Counted from the first letter of the stretch, positions 31,645 to 40,290 are shown. The stretch: DNA of 42,911 bases from Leyella stercorea (GCF_019052365.1 NZ_JAHQUY010000021.1:1-42911); one strand, 5' to 3'. The notes: a model not told the origin generated them from the sequence alone. Made by a program: numbers and translations.

Positions 31645-32745
31645 ATGAAAACCGACCACCTCCTGATTATACGATTTTCTGCCCAAGGCGAGGTAGCTAT
31701 GCTTGTGCCTGTGGTCAGTTCGCTCGCACGCCAATATCCCGACTTGCGCATCACTGTGCTGAGTCGCCCTTTCGCTCGTCCTTTCTTCGAGGGGCTGGCT
31801 CCGAATGTGGGCTTTATGGGTGCCGATTTGCAGGGTGAATACAGGGGTGTGACAGGGCTTAACGCCCTCTACCGCCGACTTATTGCGAAGAACTTCACGG
31901 CTATTGCCGACATGCACAATATTCTTTCGTCGCGCTATCTGCGCATCCGCTTCAACCTGAGCCGCTTCCGTGTGGAGCATATAGACCGTCATGTGTCCGA
32001 ACGCCGCAAGCTGACGGCGCAGAAGGACAAGCAGCTGCGCCAGTTGCCTACGGCTTTCGAGAATTATACCGACGTGCTCTCGCGCTTGGGCTATCCTGTG
32101 AAGGTCGATTTTCATTCCATATTCCCGCCCACGGGCGGCAACCTGCGCCTTGTGCCCGAGCAGATAGGCGAGAAGAAGATATTCCAGCAGTGGATAGGCG
32201 TGGCGCCGTTTGCCATTTACAAGGAGAAAGTCTATCCGCCGGAGAAGATGGAGCAGGTTGTGGCAGAGCTGATACGCCGCCATCCGTCGTGCCGTGTACT
32301 GCTTTTCGGGCGCACCGAGGCTGAGCAGAAAGTGCTCGACACATGGTGCGCACGATATAAGGAGTGTGTGAATGCGTCTGTGCTTCTCGGTACGCTGCAG
32401 CAGGAGCTGATAGTGATGAGCCATCTCGACGTGATGCTCTGCATGGACAGCGTCAACATGCACTTGGCTGCGCTCACCGGCATACGCATTGTGAGTGTAT
32501 GGGGCGCTACGCATCCGTTTGCCGGCTTCCTTGGCTGGAACCATCGCATGGGCGACGTGGTGCAGGTTGACATGCCGTGCCGTCCGTGCAGCGTGTTCGG
32601 CAATGTTCCGTGTATGCGTGGCGACCATGCCTGCATGAACGCCATCGACCCGATAACCATTGCCGACACTGTGGAGCGCGTGCTGAACGAACTGCCGAAG
32701 CGTGTGGTCAGCCCCTCACCATCTCAACCCCTCACCGCTTTATAG
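31645..32745 (+). CDS. Glycosyltransferase family 9 (heptosyltransferase-like)
   Basis: A 366-residue cytoplasmic enzyme of the GT9/ADP-heptose:LPS heptosyltransferase family, which adds sugars to the lipopolysaccharide core. Start at ATG 31645 (MKTDHLLIIRFSAQGEVAML), giving the usual first strand and GD/GE loop; an upstream start would be atypical. The C-terminal half has the donor-binding part: IGVAPFAIYKEKVYPPEKM, CRVLLFGRTEAEQ, and LDVMLCMDSVNMHLAALTGI, where most relatives read G-D-T/S-G-x-x-H. A Cys-rich end (PCRPCSVFGNVPCM) is common in this family. The last residues (SPSPSQPLTAL) are encoded by CACCATCTCAACCCC repeat DNA, and the gene end overlaps the convergent M15 gene by 22 bp. Confidence 0.88.
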   Translation: MKTDHLLIIRFSAQGEVAMLVPVVSSLARQYPDLRITVLSRPFARPFFEGLAPNVGFMGADLQGEYRGVTGLNALYRRLIAKNFTAIADMHNILSSRYLRIRFNLSRFRVEHIDRHVSERRKLTAQKDKQLRQLPTAFENYTDVLSRLGYPVKVDFHSIFPPTGGNLRLVPEQIGEKKIFQQWIGVAPFAIYKEKVYPPEKMEQVVAELIRRHPSCRVLLFGRTEAEQKVLDTWCARYKECVNASVLLGTLQQELIVMSHLDVMLCMDSVNMHLAALTGIRIVSVWGATHPFAGFLGWNHRMGDVVQVDMPCRPCSVFGNVPCMRGDHACMNAIDPITIADTVERVLNELPKRVVSPSPSQPLTAL

Positions 32746-33194
32746 CTCACGTGTAGTATTATCGTGCAGGTTTTCGGCTTCGCTTCGAGTCGAAGCTGGT
32801 CGTAGGCGAGGTTCGCCTTTATAAAGTCGTGCATCTTCTGCGCCACCTCCATGCTCGATACGTGTATGTCAGCCTCCTCGCCGAGGCGGTGCTGCGATGT
32901 GTTGTCGCTGCCCGTAAGTCGGCAGAGCTCTTCCGAATGGTATCCGTTCACGACGCGTATCACGCCGAAGCGGCGCCTTAGCGGTTCGAGCACGTTCTCG
33001 CACAGCGCACGCAGACGCTCCGTCTCCTCAGTCGTAGGCACGTTGGCGATGCGGTGGCGTATCACGGCGCCCGAAAGCGCGAGGCTGCGCAGCGTGAAGT
33101 GCTTCGACAGGCGCAGGTCGTAAAGTGTTGCATACTCGTTAGTTGCGTTAAAAGCGGTTGCCGCATTTGCGGCAACCTTCTTTGTGTTTTCCAT
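32724..33194 (-). CDS. M15-family peptidase (peptidase M15A/DUF-type)
   Basis: A 156-residue protein of the M15 zinc peptidase superfamily (D-Ala-D-Ala carboxypeptidase and phage endolysin fold). Start at ATG 33194 (MENTKKVAANAATAF); the frame extends upstream only through repeats. Zinc-site residues are seen in SQHRLGEEADIHV (His and Asp of the SxHxxGxAxD motif) and in TIILHVSY (second His). FTLRSLALSGAVIRHRIANV resembles the substrate-binding segment of M15_3 proteins, often annotated as D-Ala-D-Ala carboxypeptidase family. There is no signal peptide, as in many phage-type members, so it may be a domesticated prophage gene or act in the cytoplasm. It overlaps the convergent GT9 gene by 22 bp, within repeat DNA. 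Confidence 0.8.
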   Translation of the reverse strand: MENTKKVAANAATAFNATNEYATLYDLRLSKHFTLRSLALSGAVIRHRIANVPTTEETERLRALCENVLEPLRRRFGVIRVVNGYHSEELCRLTGSDNTSQHRLGEEADIHVSSMEVAQKMHDFIKANLAYDQLRLEAKPKTCTIILHVSYKAVRG

Positions 33195-33261
33195 GTGTTT
33201 TAGATAATTAAAGTTAGTAAGAATCAAGTAACTATATATATTGTTTTTTTGTGTTGTCTTA

Positions 33262-33343
33262 GGGGGTGCACTTGTCTCAAGTGCACCAATCATTTAGGAA
33301 GTGCCAACTGTTTTGTTGGTGCAGCTGAGACAGCTGCACCCCC
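33262..33343. repeat. Inverted pair of GGGGGTGCA hairpins with two arm types
   Basis: A standard copy (33262-33287, inner arms CTTG/CAAG) faces an opposite copy (33318-33343) whose stem reads GGTGCAGCTG, AGA, CAGCTGCACCCCC. The inner arms differ on both sides in a compensating way, so the stem is kept although the sequence is not. The 421-bp divergent gap between the M15 and U32 genes holds this pair, the U32 promoter and GTGAGATG words. Confidence 0.85.
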
Positions 33344-33479
33344 TTGAGATGGACTCCGCAATGTTGTTTTCTGTGTCTTAATCTGCTGCAAAAGTATGGG
33401 TTGTTCTGGAAATAACAATTCAAGTGGCTACTTTTACTGTTAAATATTGTTTTTAAACACGTGTTAGGCCGATTTTTAG

Positions 33480-33487
33480 TAACTTTG
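33480..33487 (+). promoter_or_regulatory. Bacteroidota -7 box upstream of the U32 gene
   Basis: TAACTTTG followed by CACC is a strong TAnnTTTG match. The start codon I chose (33616) lies about 130 bp downstream, beyond two copies of ATGGTGACAAATGATGT at 33532 and 33550. No clear -33 TTTG is present. Confidence 0.5.
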
Positions 33488-33615
33488 CACCTTATTAATA
33501 TAAAGGGGTGAGGTGTTGAGATGGTGAGATGGTGACAAATGATGTCCGGATGGTGACAAATGATGTTCAGATGTTTGCCGTTCCGCCCCTCTTTCTCCCT
33601 CAGAAAACAAAGAAT

Positions 33616-34875
33616 ATGATCAATACAAACATACACGATTATGAGATAATGGCGCCGGTAGGTTCGCGTGAGAGCCTTCAGGCAGCCATTCAGGCAGGCG
33701 CCGACAGCATCTACTTCGGTGTGGAGCAGCTGAACATGCGCTCACATTCTGCCAACCATTTCACTATTGAGGACCTGCATGAGATAGCAGCCATCTGCAC
33801 AGAGCACAGCATGAAGAGCTATCTCACCGTAAACACCATCATCTACGACGAGGATGTGGAGCTGATGCACCAGATCATCGACGCGGCGAAGGAGGCTAAC
33901 ATCTCTGCGGTGATAGCTTCCGACGTGGCTGTTATGAGCTACTGCCGTCAGGTGGGCGTAGAGGTTCACCTCTCTACGCAGCTCAACATCAGCAACGCCG
34001 AGGCTCTGAAGTTCTACGCTCAGTTTGCCGACGTTGTTGTCTTGGCGCGCGAGCTGAACATGGACCAGGTGGCTTACATCTTCGAGCAGATAGAGAAGCA
34101 GCACATCTGCGGACCGAAGGGCGAGCTGGTGCGCATCGAGATGTTCTGCCACGGTGCGTTGTGCATGGCTGTGAGTGGCAAGTGCTACATGAGTCTTGCC
34201 AACACCGGACGCTCTGCCAACCGCGGCGAGTGCATGCAGATATGCCGTCGTTCGTACACCGTCACCGACAACGAGACTGGCAACCAGCTCGAGATTGACA
34301 ACAAGTATATCATGTCGCCGAAGGACCTCAAGACCATCCGCTTCATCGACCGCATGATGCGTTCGGGCGTACGCGTCTTCAAGATAGAGGGTCGCGCTCG
34401 CGGCGCAGAGTACGTCTACAACGTGGTGCGCTGCTACAAGCAGGCTATTGCGGCTGTGCTCGACGGCACGTTCACCGACGAGAAGAAGGACGAGTGGGAC
34501 GCAACGCTCGCTACGGTCTTCAACCGCGGCTTTTGGGACGGCTACTATCAGGGTCAGACTTTGGGCGAGTGGAACAGCAACTACGGATCGAACGCTACGG
34601 AGAAGAAGGTGTACGTGGGTCGCGGCGTGAAGTATTTCTCTAACATCGGCGTGGCTGAGTTCACGTGCGAGGCGATGGAGTTCTCGGTTGGCGACAAGTT
34701 GCTCATCACCGGTCCGACAACGGGCGTGATGTATGTAGACGTAGACGAGATACGCTACGACCTGAAGCCGGTGGAGACGGCGCATAAGGGTCAGCACGTG
34801 TCGTTCCGCGTGCCGGCGAAGATCAGACCAAGCGACAAACTGTTCAAGATTGTTCCTGCGCAGGCGCAATCTTGA
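33616..34875 (+). CDS. U32 family peptidase-like protein (TrhP/RlhA family)
   Basis: A 419-residue cytoplasmic protein of the U32 family. Members called collagenase-like peptidases include TrhP, needed for 5-hydroxyuridine formation in tRNA, and RlhA, for 23S rRNA; peptidase activity in this subfamily is doubtful. Start at ATG 33616 (MINTNIHDYEIMAPVGSRES); the frame extends upstream through two direct repeats encoding MVTNDV, which are not conserved-looking. Family marks: AIQAGADSIYFGVEQLNMR, GVEVHLSTQLNISN and the Cys-rich IEMFCHGALCMAVSGKCYMS, then NRGECMQICRRSY, plus the FKIEGRARGAEYV segment. The C-terminal extension (about 320 to 419) looks like the U32_C beta domain. Which RNA it serves is not settled. 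Confidence 0.9.
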   Translation: MINTNIHDYEIMAPVGSRESLQAAIQAGADSIYFGVEQLNMRSHSANHFTIEDLHEIAAICTEHSMKSYLTVNTIIYDEDVELMHQIIDAAKEANISAVIASDVAVMSYCRQVGVEVHLSTQLNISNAEALKFYAQFADVVVLARELNMDQVAYIFEQIEKQHICGPKGELVRIEMFCHGALCMAVSGKCYMSLANTGRSANRGECMQICRRSYTVTDNETGNQLEIDNKYIMSPKDLKTIRFIDRMMRSGVRVFKIEGRARGAEYVYNVVRCYKQAIAAVLDGTFTDEKKDEWDATLATVFNRGFWDGYYQGQTLGEWNSNYGSNATEKKVYVGRGVKYFSNIGVAEFTCEAMEFSVGDKLLITGPTTGVMYVDVDEIRYDLKPVETAHKGQHVSFRVPAKIRPSDKLFKIVPAQAQS

Positions 34876-35129
34876 AGTCGAGATGTTGATGTGTTGAGAT
34901 GTTGAGATATGATGTTGATGTGTTGAGAAATGATGTTGAGGTGGTGATGTGTTGAGATGTTGACATATGAAGTTGAGATGTTGAATGTTGATGTGTTGAC
35001 ATTTGTACACTCTCACATCTCACCATAACAACCCCTAACACCATCTCACCAGCAAATCTCAACATCTCAACACCTCACCATAGCAACATAAAATCACCAC
35101 CTCAACATAACACCATAAAAACAACAATC
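34876..35129. repeat. GTTGAGATG/CATCTCAAC low-complexity intergenic tract
   Basis: The gap between the U32 gene and sufE is built from GATGTTGATGTGTTGAG words on its left two thirds and CATCTCACC / CTCAACATCTCAACACC words on its right. The halves are roughly complementary. No gene or promoter is evident. Confidence 0.8.
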
Positions 35130-35558
35130 ATGACAATAAACGAAGCACAGGACGAAGTCATTGAACAGTTTCAGGACTTCACCGACTGGATGGACAAATA
35201 CCAGTTACTCATAGACCTCGGCGGCGACCTTGAGCCGCTCGACGAGAAGTATAAAACCGAGCAGAACCTCATCGACGGCTGCCAGAGCCGTGTGTGGGTG
35301 CAGTGCGATATGACCGACGACGGTCGTCTCGTCTTCACCGCCGACAGCGATGCTCTCATCGTGAAGGGCATCATAGCGCTGCTCATTCAGGTTATCAGCG
35401 GACATACGCCGCGCGAGATTCTCGACGCCGACCTCTACTTCATCGAGCGCATCGGTCTGAAGGACCACCTCTCGCCGACACGCTCCAACGGACTGCTCGC
35501 TATGGTGAAGCAGATACGCATGTACGCATTGGCATACGAGGCGAAGGCTAATGCGTAA
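35130..35558 (+). CDS. sufE: SufE family cysteine desulfuration protein
   Basis: A 142-residue cytoplasmic SufE, which takes the persulfide sulfur from SufS and passes it to the Suf scaffold for Fe-S cluster assembly. The reactive Cys51 lies in NLIDGCQSRVWV, the conserved GC(Q)SxVW motif. The opening FQDFTDWMDKYQLLIDLG and the GIIALLIQVISGHTPREI helix also match. Full length. Other suf genes are not in the window. The next gene, a glutaminyl cyclase-like lipoprotein, starts 29 bp downstream, so both are probably on one transcript. Confidence 0.96.
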   Translation: MTINEAQDEVIEQFQDFTDWMDKYQLLIDLGGDLEPLDEKYKTEQNLIDGCQSRVWVQCDMTDDGRLVFTADSDALIVKGIIALLIQVISGHTPREILDADLYFIERIGLKDHLSPTRSNGLLAMVKQIRMYALAYEAKANA

Positions 35559-35587
35559 TGTTCAATTTTGAATTATTTGGATAAACA

Positions 35588-36592
35588 ATGAAACAAATTT
35601 TATTTTCAGTGCTTTCACTGGTTGCAATAGTGTCGATAGCATGTTCGTGCGCATCGTGCAAGAACGCATCGAAGACAGCCGCCGAGCCCGACACCGTGGC
35701 GCTCGTAGGTCCTACGTTCCGCGCCGACTCGGCGTACATGTTCGCCGCAAAGCAGTGCGAGTTTGGTCCGCGCGTCATGAACTCTGCGGCTCACGACCGC
35801 TGCGGCGAGTGGATAATGCAGAAGTTCCGCGAGTTCGGCATGAGCGTTGAGGCTCAGGACGCCGAGCTGAAGGGATGGGACGGCACGATGCTGCGCTCGC
35901 GCAACATCATAGCGCGCTTCCGCCCCGAACAGACCACACGCATACTGCTCTGCGCCCACTGGGACAGTCGTCCGTGGGCTGACAACGACCCCGATTCTAC
36001 CAACTGGCGCCGTCCGGTGATGGCTGCCAACGACGGAGCGAGTGGCGTGGCTGTGATGCTCGAGTTGGCTCGCGCCCTGCAGAGCGACACGACGCTGCAG
36101 ATAGGTGTCGACTTCGTGTGCTTCGACGCCGAAGACTGGGGCACACCGCAGTGGGCAGACCAGGCTGACGACGCCGACACATGGGCGCTCGGTGCGCAGT
36201 ATTGGGCTGAGCACCTGCCCGAAGGCTACGAGGCACGCTACGGCATACTGCTCGACATGGTGGGCGGACAAGGCTCCAAGTTCTACCAGGAGGGCGTGTC
36301 GAAGCAGTACGCTTCAGAGATTGTGAACAAGGTGTGGCGCACAGCGGCACAGATAGGCTACGGCTCGTTCTTCCCGATGAAGGACGGCGCGATGGTCACC
36401 GACGACCATGTGCCGGTGAACGAGAAGGCTGGCATCGCCTGCATCGACATCATACCCTGCTTCCCCGACTGTCAGCAGAGTTCGTTCGGTCCGACATGGC
36501 ACACCGTCAACGACACGATGGACAATATCGACCCCAACGTGATGAAGGCTGTCGGTCAGACGCTTATACAGGTGCTCTATTCGGAGGAGTAA
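35588..36592 (+). CDS. M28/glutaminyl-peptide cyclotransferase-like lipoprotein
   Basis: A 334-residue predicted lipoprotein of the M28 zinc family, closest to bacterial glutaminyl cyclases, which turn N-terminal Gln into pyroglutamate on proteins exported by Bacteroidota. N-terminus MKQILFSVLSLVAIVSIA is followed by CS with the lipidation Cys at residue 19. Zinc-site motifs: LLCAHWDSRPWADND (His/Asp), MAANDGASGVAVMLELAR (Asp), DFVCFDAEDWG (Glu), DMVGG, and TDDHVPVNEKAGIACIDII with a His. Signal peptidase often leaves Gln at +1 in this phylum; several proteins in this window have A-Q cleavage sites, which would be substrates. The role on them is inference. Confidence 0.87.
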   Translation: MKQILFSVLSLVAIVSIACSCASCKNASKTAAEPDTVALVGPTFRADSAYMFAAKQCEFGPRVMNSAAHDRCGEWIMQKFREFGMSVEAQDAELKGWDGTMLRSRNIIARFRPEQTTRILLCAHWDSRPWADNDPDSTNWRRPVMAANDGASGVAVMLELARALQSDTTLQIGVDFVCFDAEDWGTPQWADQADDADTWALGAQYWAEHLPEGYEARYGILLDMVGGQGSKFYQEGVSKQYASEIVNKVWRTAAQIGYGSFFPMKDGAMVTDDHVPVNEKAGIACIDIIPCFPDCQQSSFGPTWHTVNDTMDNIDPNVMKAVGQTLIQVLYSEE

Positions 36593-36677
36593 GGAGCTGA
36601 CCGCTCACCCGCATATCTCAACACCTCAACACCTCAACATTACAACATCAATAAAATAATAACAAACAACAATAACA

Positions 36678-37784
36678 ATGTCATTAAAATGTGGTATCGT
36701 AGGACTCCCTAACGTGGGCAAGTCCACTCTTTTCAACTGCCTCTCTAACGCTAAGGCGCAGGCAGCCAACTTCCCTTTCTGTACAATCGAGCCTAACGTG
36801 GGCGTCATCACCGTTCCCGACGAACGCCTCACGAAGCTTGCCGAGATAGTTCACCCGGGTCGCATCGTGCCCGCAACTTGCGAGATTGTAGACATCGCCG
36901 GACTCGTGAAGGGTGCGTCTAAGGGCGAGGGCTTGGGCAACAAGTTCCTCGGCAACATCCGCGAGACCGACGCCATCATCCACGTGCTGCGCTGCTTCGA
37001 CGACGACAACATCGTGCGCGAGGGTGGCGCCGTAGTCAACCCGGTTGAGGACAAGGAGGTTATCGACACCGAGCTGCAGCTGAAGGACCTCGAGACCGTA
37101 GAGTCGCAGCTGCAGAAGCAGTCGAAGATAGCATCCATTGGCAACAACAAGGACGCCAAGGTAGCCGTGTCTGTGCTTGAGGCTTACAAGGAGGTGCTTG
37201 AGAAGGGACAGAACGCACGCTGCGTAGAGTTCGAGTCGAAGGAGGAGCAGCGCTACGCTCACGACCTCTTCCTGCTCACCGCCAAGCCCGTGCTCTACGT
37301 GTGCAACGTAGACGAGGCGTCGGCAAAGAGCGGCAACAAGTATTCGGAGCAGATTGCGGAGATAGCAAAGAACGAGGGCGCGGAGATGCTCGTCATCGCT
37401 GCGAAGACCGAGGAGGACATCGCGTCGCTCGAGACTTACGAGGACAAGCAGATGTTCCTTGAGGAGCTGGGCCTTGAGGAGAGCGGCGTGAACCGTCTCA
37501 TCAAGAAGGCTTACAACCTGCTCAACCTGCAGACATTCATCACCGCCGGCGAGATGGAGGTGAAGGCGTGGACATACCACAAGGGCTGGAAGGCTCCGCA
37601 GTGTGCCGGCGTCATCCACACCGACTTCGAGAAGGGCTTCATCCGTGCCGAGGTAATCAAGTACGACGACTACATGCAGTACGGTTCTGAGGCTGCAGTG
37701 CGCGAGGCTGGCAAGCTCTCTATCGAGGGCAAGGATTATGTAGTGCAGGACGGCGACATCATGCACTTCCGTTTCAATGTCTAA
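36678..37784 (+). CDS. ychF: Ribosome-binding ATPase YchF/OLA1 family
   Basis: A 368-residue cytoplasmic P-loop NTPase of the Obg-like group that binds ribosomes and hydrolyses ATP rather than GTP. G1 is IVGLPNVGKSTLFN (Walker A), followed by the DIAGLVKGASKGEGLGNKFL switch region (G3), and the usual G4 NKxD is replaced by NVDE, the sign of ATP specificity. A coiled-coil insert (about 125 to 185) and a C-terminal TGS domain (WTYHKGWKAPQCAGVIHTDF, then GKLSIEGKDYVVQDGDI) complete the family layout. Normal length and highly conserved. Confidence 0.98.
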   Translation: MSLKCGIVGLPNVGKSTLFNCLSNAKAQAANFPFCTIEPNVGVITVPDERLTKLAEIVHPGRIVPATCEIVDIAGLVKGASKGEGLGNKFLGNIRETDAIIHVLRCFDDDNIVREGGAVVNPVEDKEVIDTELQLKDLETVESQLQKQSKIASIGNNKDAKVAVSVLEAYKEVLEKGQNARCVEFESKEEQRYAHDLFLLTAKPVLYVCNVDEASAKSGNKYSEQIAEIAKNEGAEMLVIAAKTEEDIASLETYEDKQMFLEELGLEESGVNRLIKKAYNLLNLQTFITAGEMEVKAWTYHKGWKAPQCAGVIHTDFEKGFIRAEVIKYDDYMQYGSEAAVREAGKLSIEGKDYVVQDGDIMHFRFNV

Positions 37785-37880
37785 TGCTGGCGCATTAGAC
37801 ATTGAGGTTGAGGTGTTGTGGTGGTGATGTGTTGACATTACTATACTATAATATATAGTCTATACTATAATATATAGCCT

Positions 37881-38267
37881 ATGAATTATTTCTATTTTAA
37901 GAAATTGGACGTATACAACTACTCCAAGGAATTGGTGAAGTATATATACTTCTTGTTGAAAAAGTTCCCCAAAGAAGAGGAATACGCTCTCTGCAATCAG
38001 TTGCGTAGAGCCGTAATCTCTGTACCTTCAAATATAGCAGAAGGGTTTGGAAGAGCTTCTTCTAAAGAGAAAATCCATTTCATTGACATAGCCTACGGCT
38101 CTTTGATGGAGGTAGAGTGTCAGATAGAAATATCCGCCGAATTGGGATACGTTAGCTACGAAGAACAACATGCTGTTAGTAAGCAGGTGGAGGTCATCGC
38201 CCGTCTTCTTTATTCTTTGAGATTCTCAATAATAAAGAATGGGGACAACTCCCAATGGAAGCCATAA
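37881..38267 (+). CDS. Four-helix-bundle protein (TIGR02436/IVP and Avd-like)
   Basis: A 128-residue member of the four-helix-bundle family that includes proteins from intervening sequences of 23S rRNA genes and the Avd accessory proteins of diversity-generating retroelements. Marks: FKKLDVYNYSKELVKYIYFLL, the LRRAVISVPSNIAEGFGRAS signature, FIDIAYGSLMEVECQIEIS and a C-terminal helix. It is basic in parts, as RNA-binding members are. No reverse transcriptase, template repeat or rRNA gene is nearby, so it is an orphan copy. Its AT-rich codon use contrasts with ychF and lgt on either side, which suggests acquisition as a small cassette. The 96-bp gap before it holds two TATAATATATAG copies. Confidence 0.9.
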   Translation: MNYFYFKKLDVYNYSKELVKYIYFLLKKFPKEEEYALCNQLRRAVISVPSNIAEGFGRASSKEKIHFIDIAYGSLMEVECQIEISAELGYVSYEEQHAVSKQVEVIARLLYSLRFSIIKNGDNSQWKP

Positions 38268-38356
38268 ACTTCACACCAATCTCACCACCTCACCATCTCA
38301 ACCCCTCAACACCAATCTCACCACCTCACCATCTCACCATCTCACCACAATAAAAA
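38268..38356. repeat. CACCATCTCA/CCCCTCAACAC low-complexity tract
   Basis: The gap between the four-helix-bundle gene and lgt is made of CACCATCTCA, CTCACCACC and CCCCTCAACAC words in tandem, the same family as at 34876-35129 and 36606-36650, in one orientation only. No regulatory site is evident. Confidence 0.8.
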
Positions 38357-39220
38357 ATGGCACATTTTTTATATATAATATGGGATCCGAGCGCTACAGC
38401 CTTCAAGCTCGGCCCTCTTGAGTTCCACTGGTACTCGCTCTGCTGGCTCGTGGGTCTTGCGCTGGCTTACCTCTGCGTGCAGCGTCTGTACAAGGAGCAG
38501 AAGGTGAAGCCCGAGCTGTTCGACCCGCTCTTCATCTACTGCTTCATCGGCATACTCGCCGGAGCACGTCTTGGCCATTGCCTCTTCTACCAGCCCGACT
38601 TCTTCCTCTCGTCGTGGAAACACTTCGTGGAGATATTCCTGCCCATCGACTTCCTGCCTGACGGCGGATGGCGCTTCACGGGCTATCGCGGACTTGCCTC
38701 GCACGGCGGTACGCTGGGCTTGATGCTCGCTCTGTTCGTCTACGTGCGCCGCACGAAGATGAACATCTGGCAGGTGCTCGACAACATAGCCATCGCTACG
38801 CCGCTCACGGCGTGCTTCATACGCTTGGGCAACCTCATGAACTCGGAGATTATCGGCAAGATAACCGACGTGCCCTGGGCGTTCATCTTCCAGCAGGTAG
38901 ACCCCATGCCGCGCCACCCTGGACAGCTCTACGAGGCCATCACCTACGCTCTGCTGTTCTTCATCGGCTGGTACTTCTACCGCCGTATGCCGCAGCGCGT
39001 GGGCACGGGCTTCTTCTTCGGACTCTGTCTGACGTACATCTTCACCGCACGCTTCTTCATCGAGTACACCAAGGAGGTGCAGGAGGCGTTCGAGGCTTCG
39101 CTGCCGCTCGACATGGGACAGCTGCTGAGCATCCCGTTCGTGGCTATCGGCGTGGCGTGCATGATTGGCGGCAAGTGGATGGACCGCTTCCGCGATTTCT
39201 GTTCGGCGCCGAAGAAGTAA
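38357..39220 (+). CDS. lgt: Prolipoprotein diacylglyceryl transferase
   Basis: A 287-residue inner-membrane enzyme that transfers diacylglycerol from phosphatidylglycerol to the lipobox cysteine of prolipoproteins, the first lipoprotein modification step. It has about seven membrane segments. Family marks: HWYSLCWLVGLALAYL (first helix), GARLGHCLFYQPDFF, RGLASHGGTLGLML (His-Gly-Gly), IRLGNLMNSEIIGKITDVPW (the signature near the active site) and MPRHPGQLYEA. Full length. The many lipoproteins in this window (DUF6242, FKBP lipoprotein, glutaminyl cyclase-like) are among its expected substrates. Confidence 0.97.
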   Translation: MAHFLYIIWDPSATAFKLGPLEFHWYSLCWLVGLALAYLCVQRLYKEQKVKPELFDPLFIYCFIGILAGARLGHCLFYQPDFFLSSWKHFVEIFLPIDFLPDGGWRFTGYRGLASHGGTLGLMLALFVYVRRTKMNIWQVLDNIAIATPLTACFIRLGNLMNSEIIGKITDVPWAFIFQQVDPMPRHPGQLYEAITYALLFFIGWYFYRRMPQRVGTGFFFGLCLTYIFTARFFIEYTKEVQEAFEASLPLDMGQLLSIPFVAIGVACMIGGKWMDRFRDFCSAPKK

Positions 39221-39288
39221 TCGTCGGCTCCGAACAGGCTCTACACCCCGCATTTTCACTGGTATATAACCCTTTAACAAAAAACAAT

Positions 39289-40262
39289 ATGAAAAACTAC
39301 GCTACTTCGCGCTCTCAATGCTTGCGGCACTCTCGCTCGCAGCTTCAGCGCAGACAACAAATCCAAACCCTGTGACGCTTACTCTCGACATTCACGAGTG
39401 CTATGTTCACGAGACAATGACAACAACCGACGAGACCGCATATTATTATGTGTCTTATCTTGAGAAGGAAATCTTTGAAGAGAATGGCTATAACGACGAC
39501 GAGACTCTCGCCAGCGAAGACAAGAAATGGTTCGAGGAGATGGCAAAAGGCTATCAGATGGATGTTAAGGATGTTGTACAGTCGTTCGGCTTCCATGGCG
39601 ATGCTGCAGAATATCAGGCTGGTTTGCTGCCCGACCGCGAGTATGTAATTTGGTATCACGGCGTTGATGAAAACGGCAACAACACTACCGCTATCAAGCG
39701 TCTGCCGTTCCGCACGAAGCCTGCGCAGCACATCAGTAACCGTATAAAGCTGGAGGCTGAGAAGACGGCTGAAGGTGTGAAGGTGACTTGCACTCCCGAC
39801 GATCCTAACCTCTACTACACCCTCGGTCATATCGTAAAGTCAAAAATGGTTGACGAGTTCACTGGCGAGGACATGAACATGCTCGACTATATGCAGACCG
39901 GCATCAGCGCGCAGCTGTACGATTTCCTTGCTAACGACGAGTTGAACGAGTGGTTCAATGCTAACGCCAACCAGGGCAGTGCCGCTGTAGAGTATCAGGA
40001 CCTGGAGAAAGGCGAGGAGTATTACGTCGTGGCTGCTTATCTTGACAGCGAGGCTGCCATCTGCTCTGAGATTGCTACCGTCGAAATCGACGCTGAGGGC
40101 AATCTTACCGGCATCAACAGCGTTAAGAACAACACACCGCTCGTTGCTGACGGCGTTTACACGCTCGACGGCACACGCGTAGGCACAACGCTCGGCGATG
40201 TTCAGCGTGGTGCGTACATTGTGAAGTTCAACGGACGCACACACAAGGTTATCAAGCGATAA
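39289..40262 (+). pseudogene. Secreted Bacteroidales protein with frameshifted signal peptide
   Basis: The body (314 residues from ATG 39318) is open, but it lacks a normal N-terminus. The ATG at 39289 starts ATGAAAAAC in a frame that ends after 28 codons. One extra A in the run at 39292-39296 would give MKKLRYFALS directly before MLAALSLAASA and a Gln cleavage site, a complete signal peptide. So a one-base deletion in an A-tract seems to have shifted the start. From 39318 a shortened, uncharged leader might still work. The mature domain has no family I know: three fibronectin-like segments around 15 to 260, with paired LYYTLGHIV and EEYYVVAAYLD strands. The end, DGVYTLDGTRVG... then RGAYIVKFNGRTHKVIK, resembles the C-terminal tails of exported Bacteroidales proteins. 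It follows lgt by 68 bp. Confidence 0.75.
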
Positions 40263-40290
40263 CATTCTTTTTCAATGGAATAAACTCTAA

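Noticed and set aside
31612..32628. A 338-codon minus-strand frame opposite the GT9 gene
   Set aside because: His/Arg/Leu-rich composition typical of antisense frames; the plus strand has clear GT9 motifs and a promoter.
33529..33615. Earlier ATG starts of the U32 gene
   Set aside because: They add residues encoded by a direct repeat of GGTGACAAATGATGT; the family start matches the ATG at 33616.
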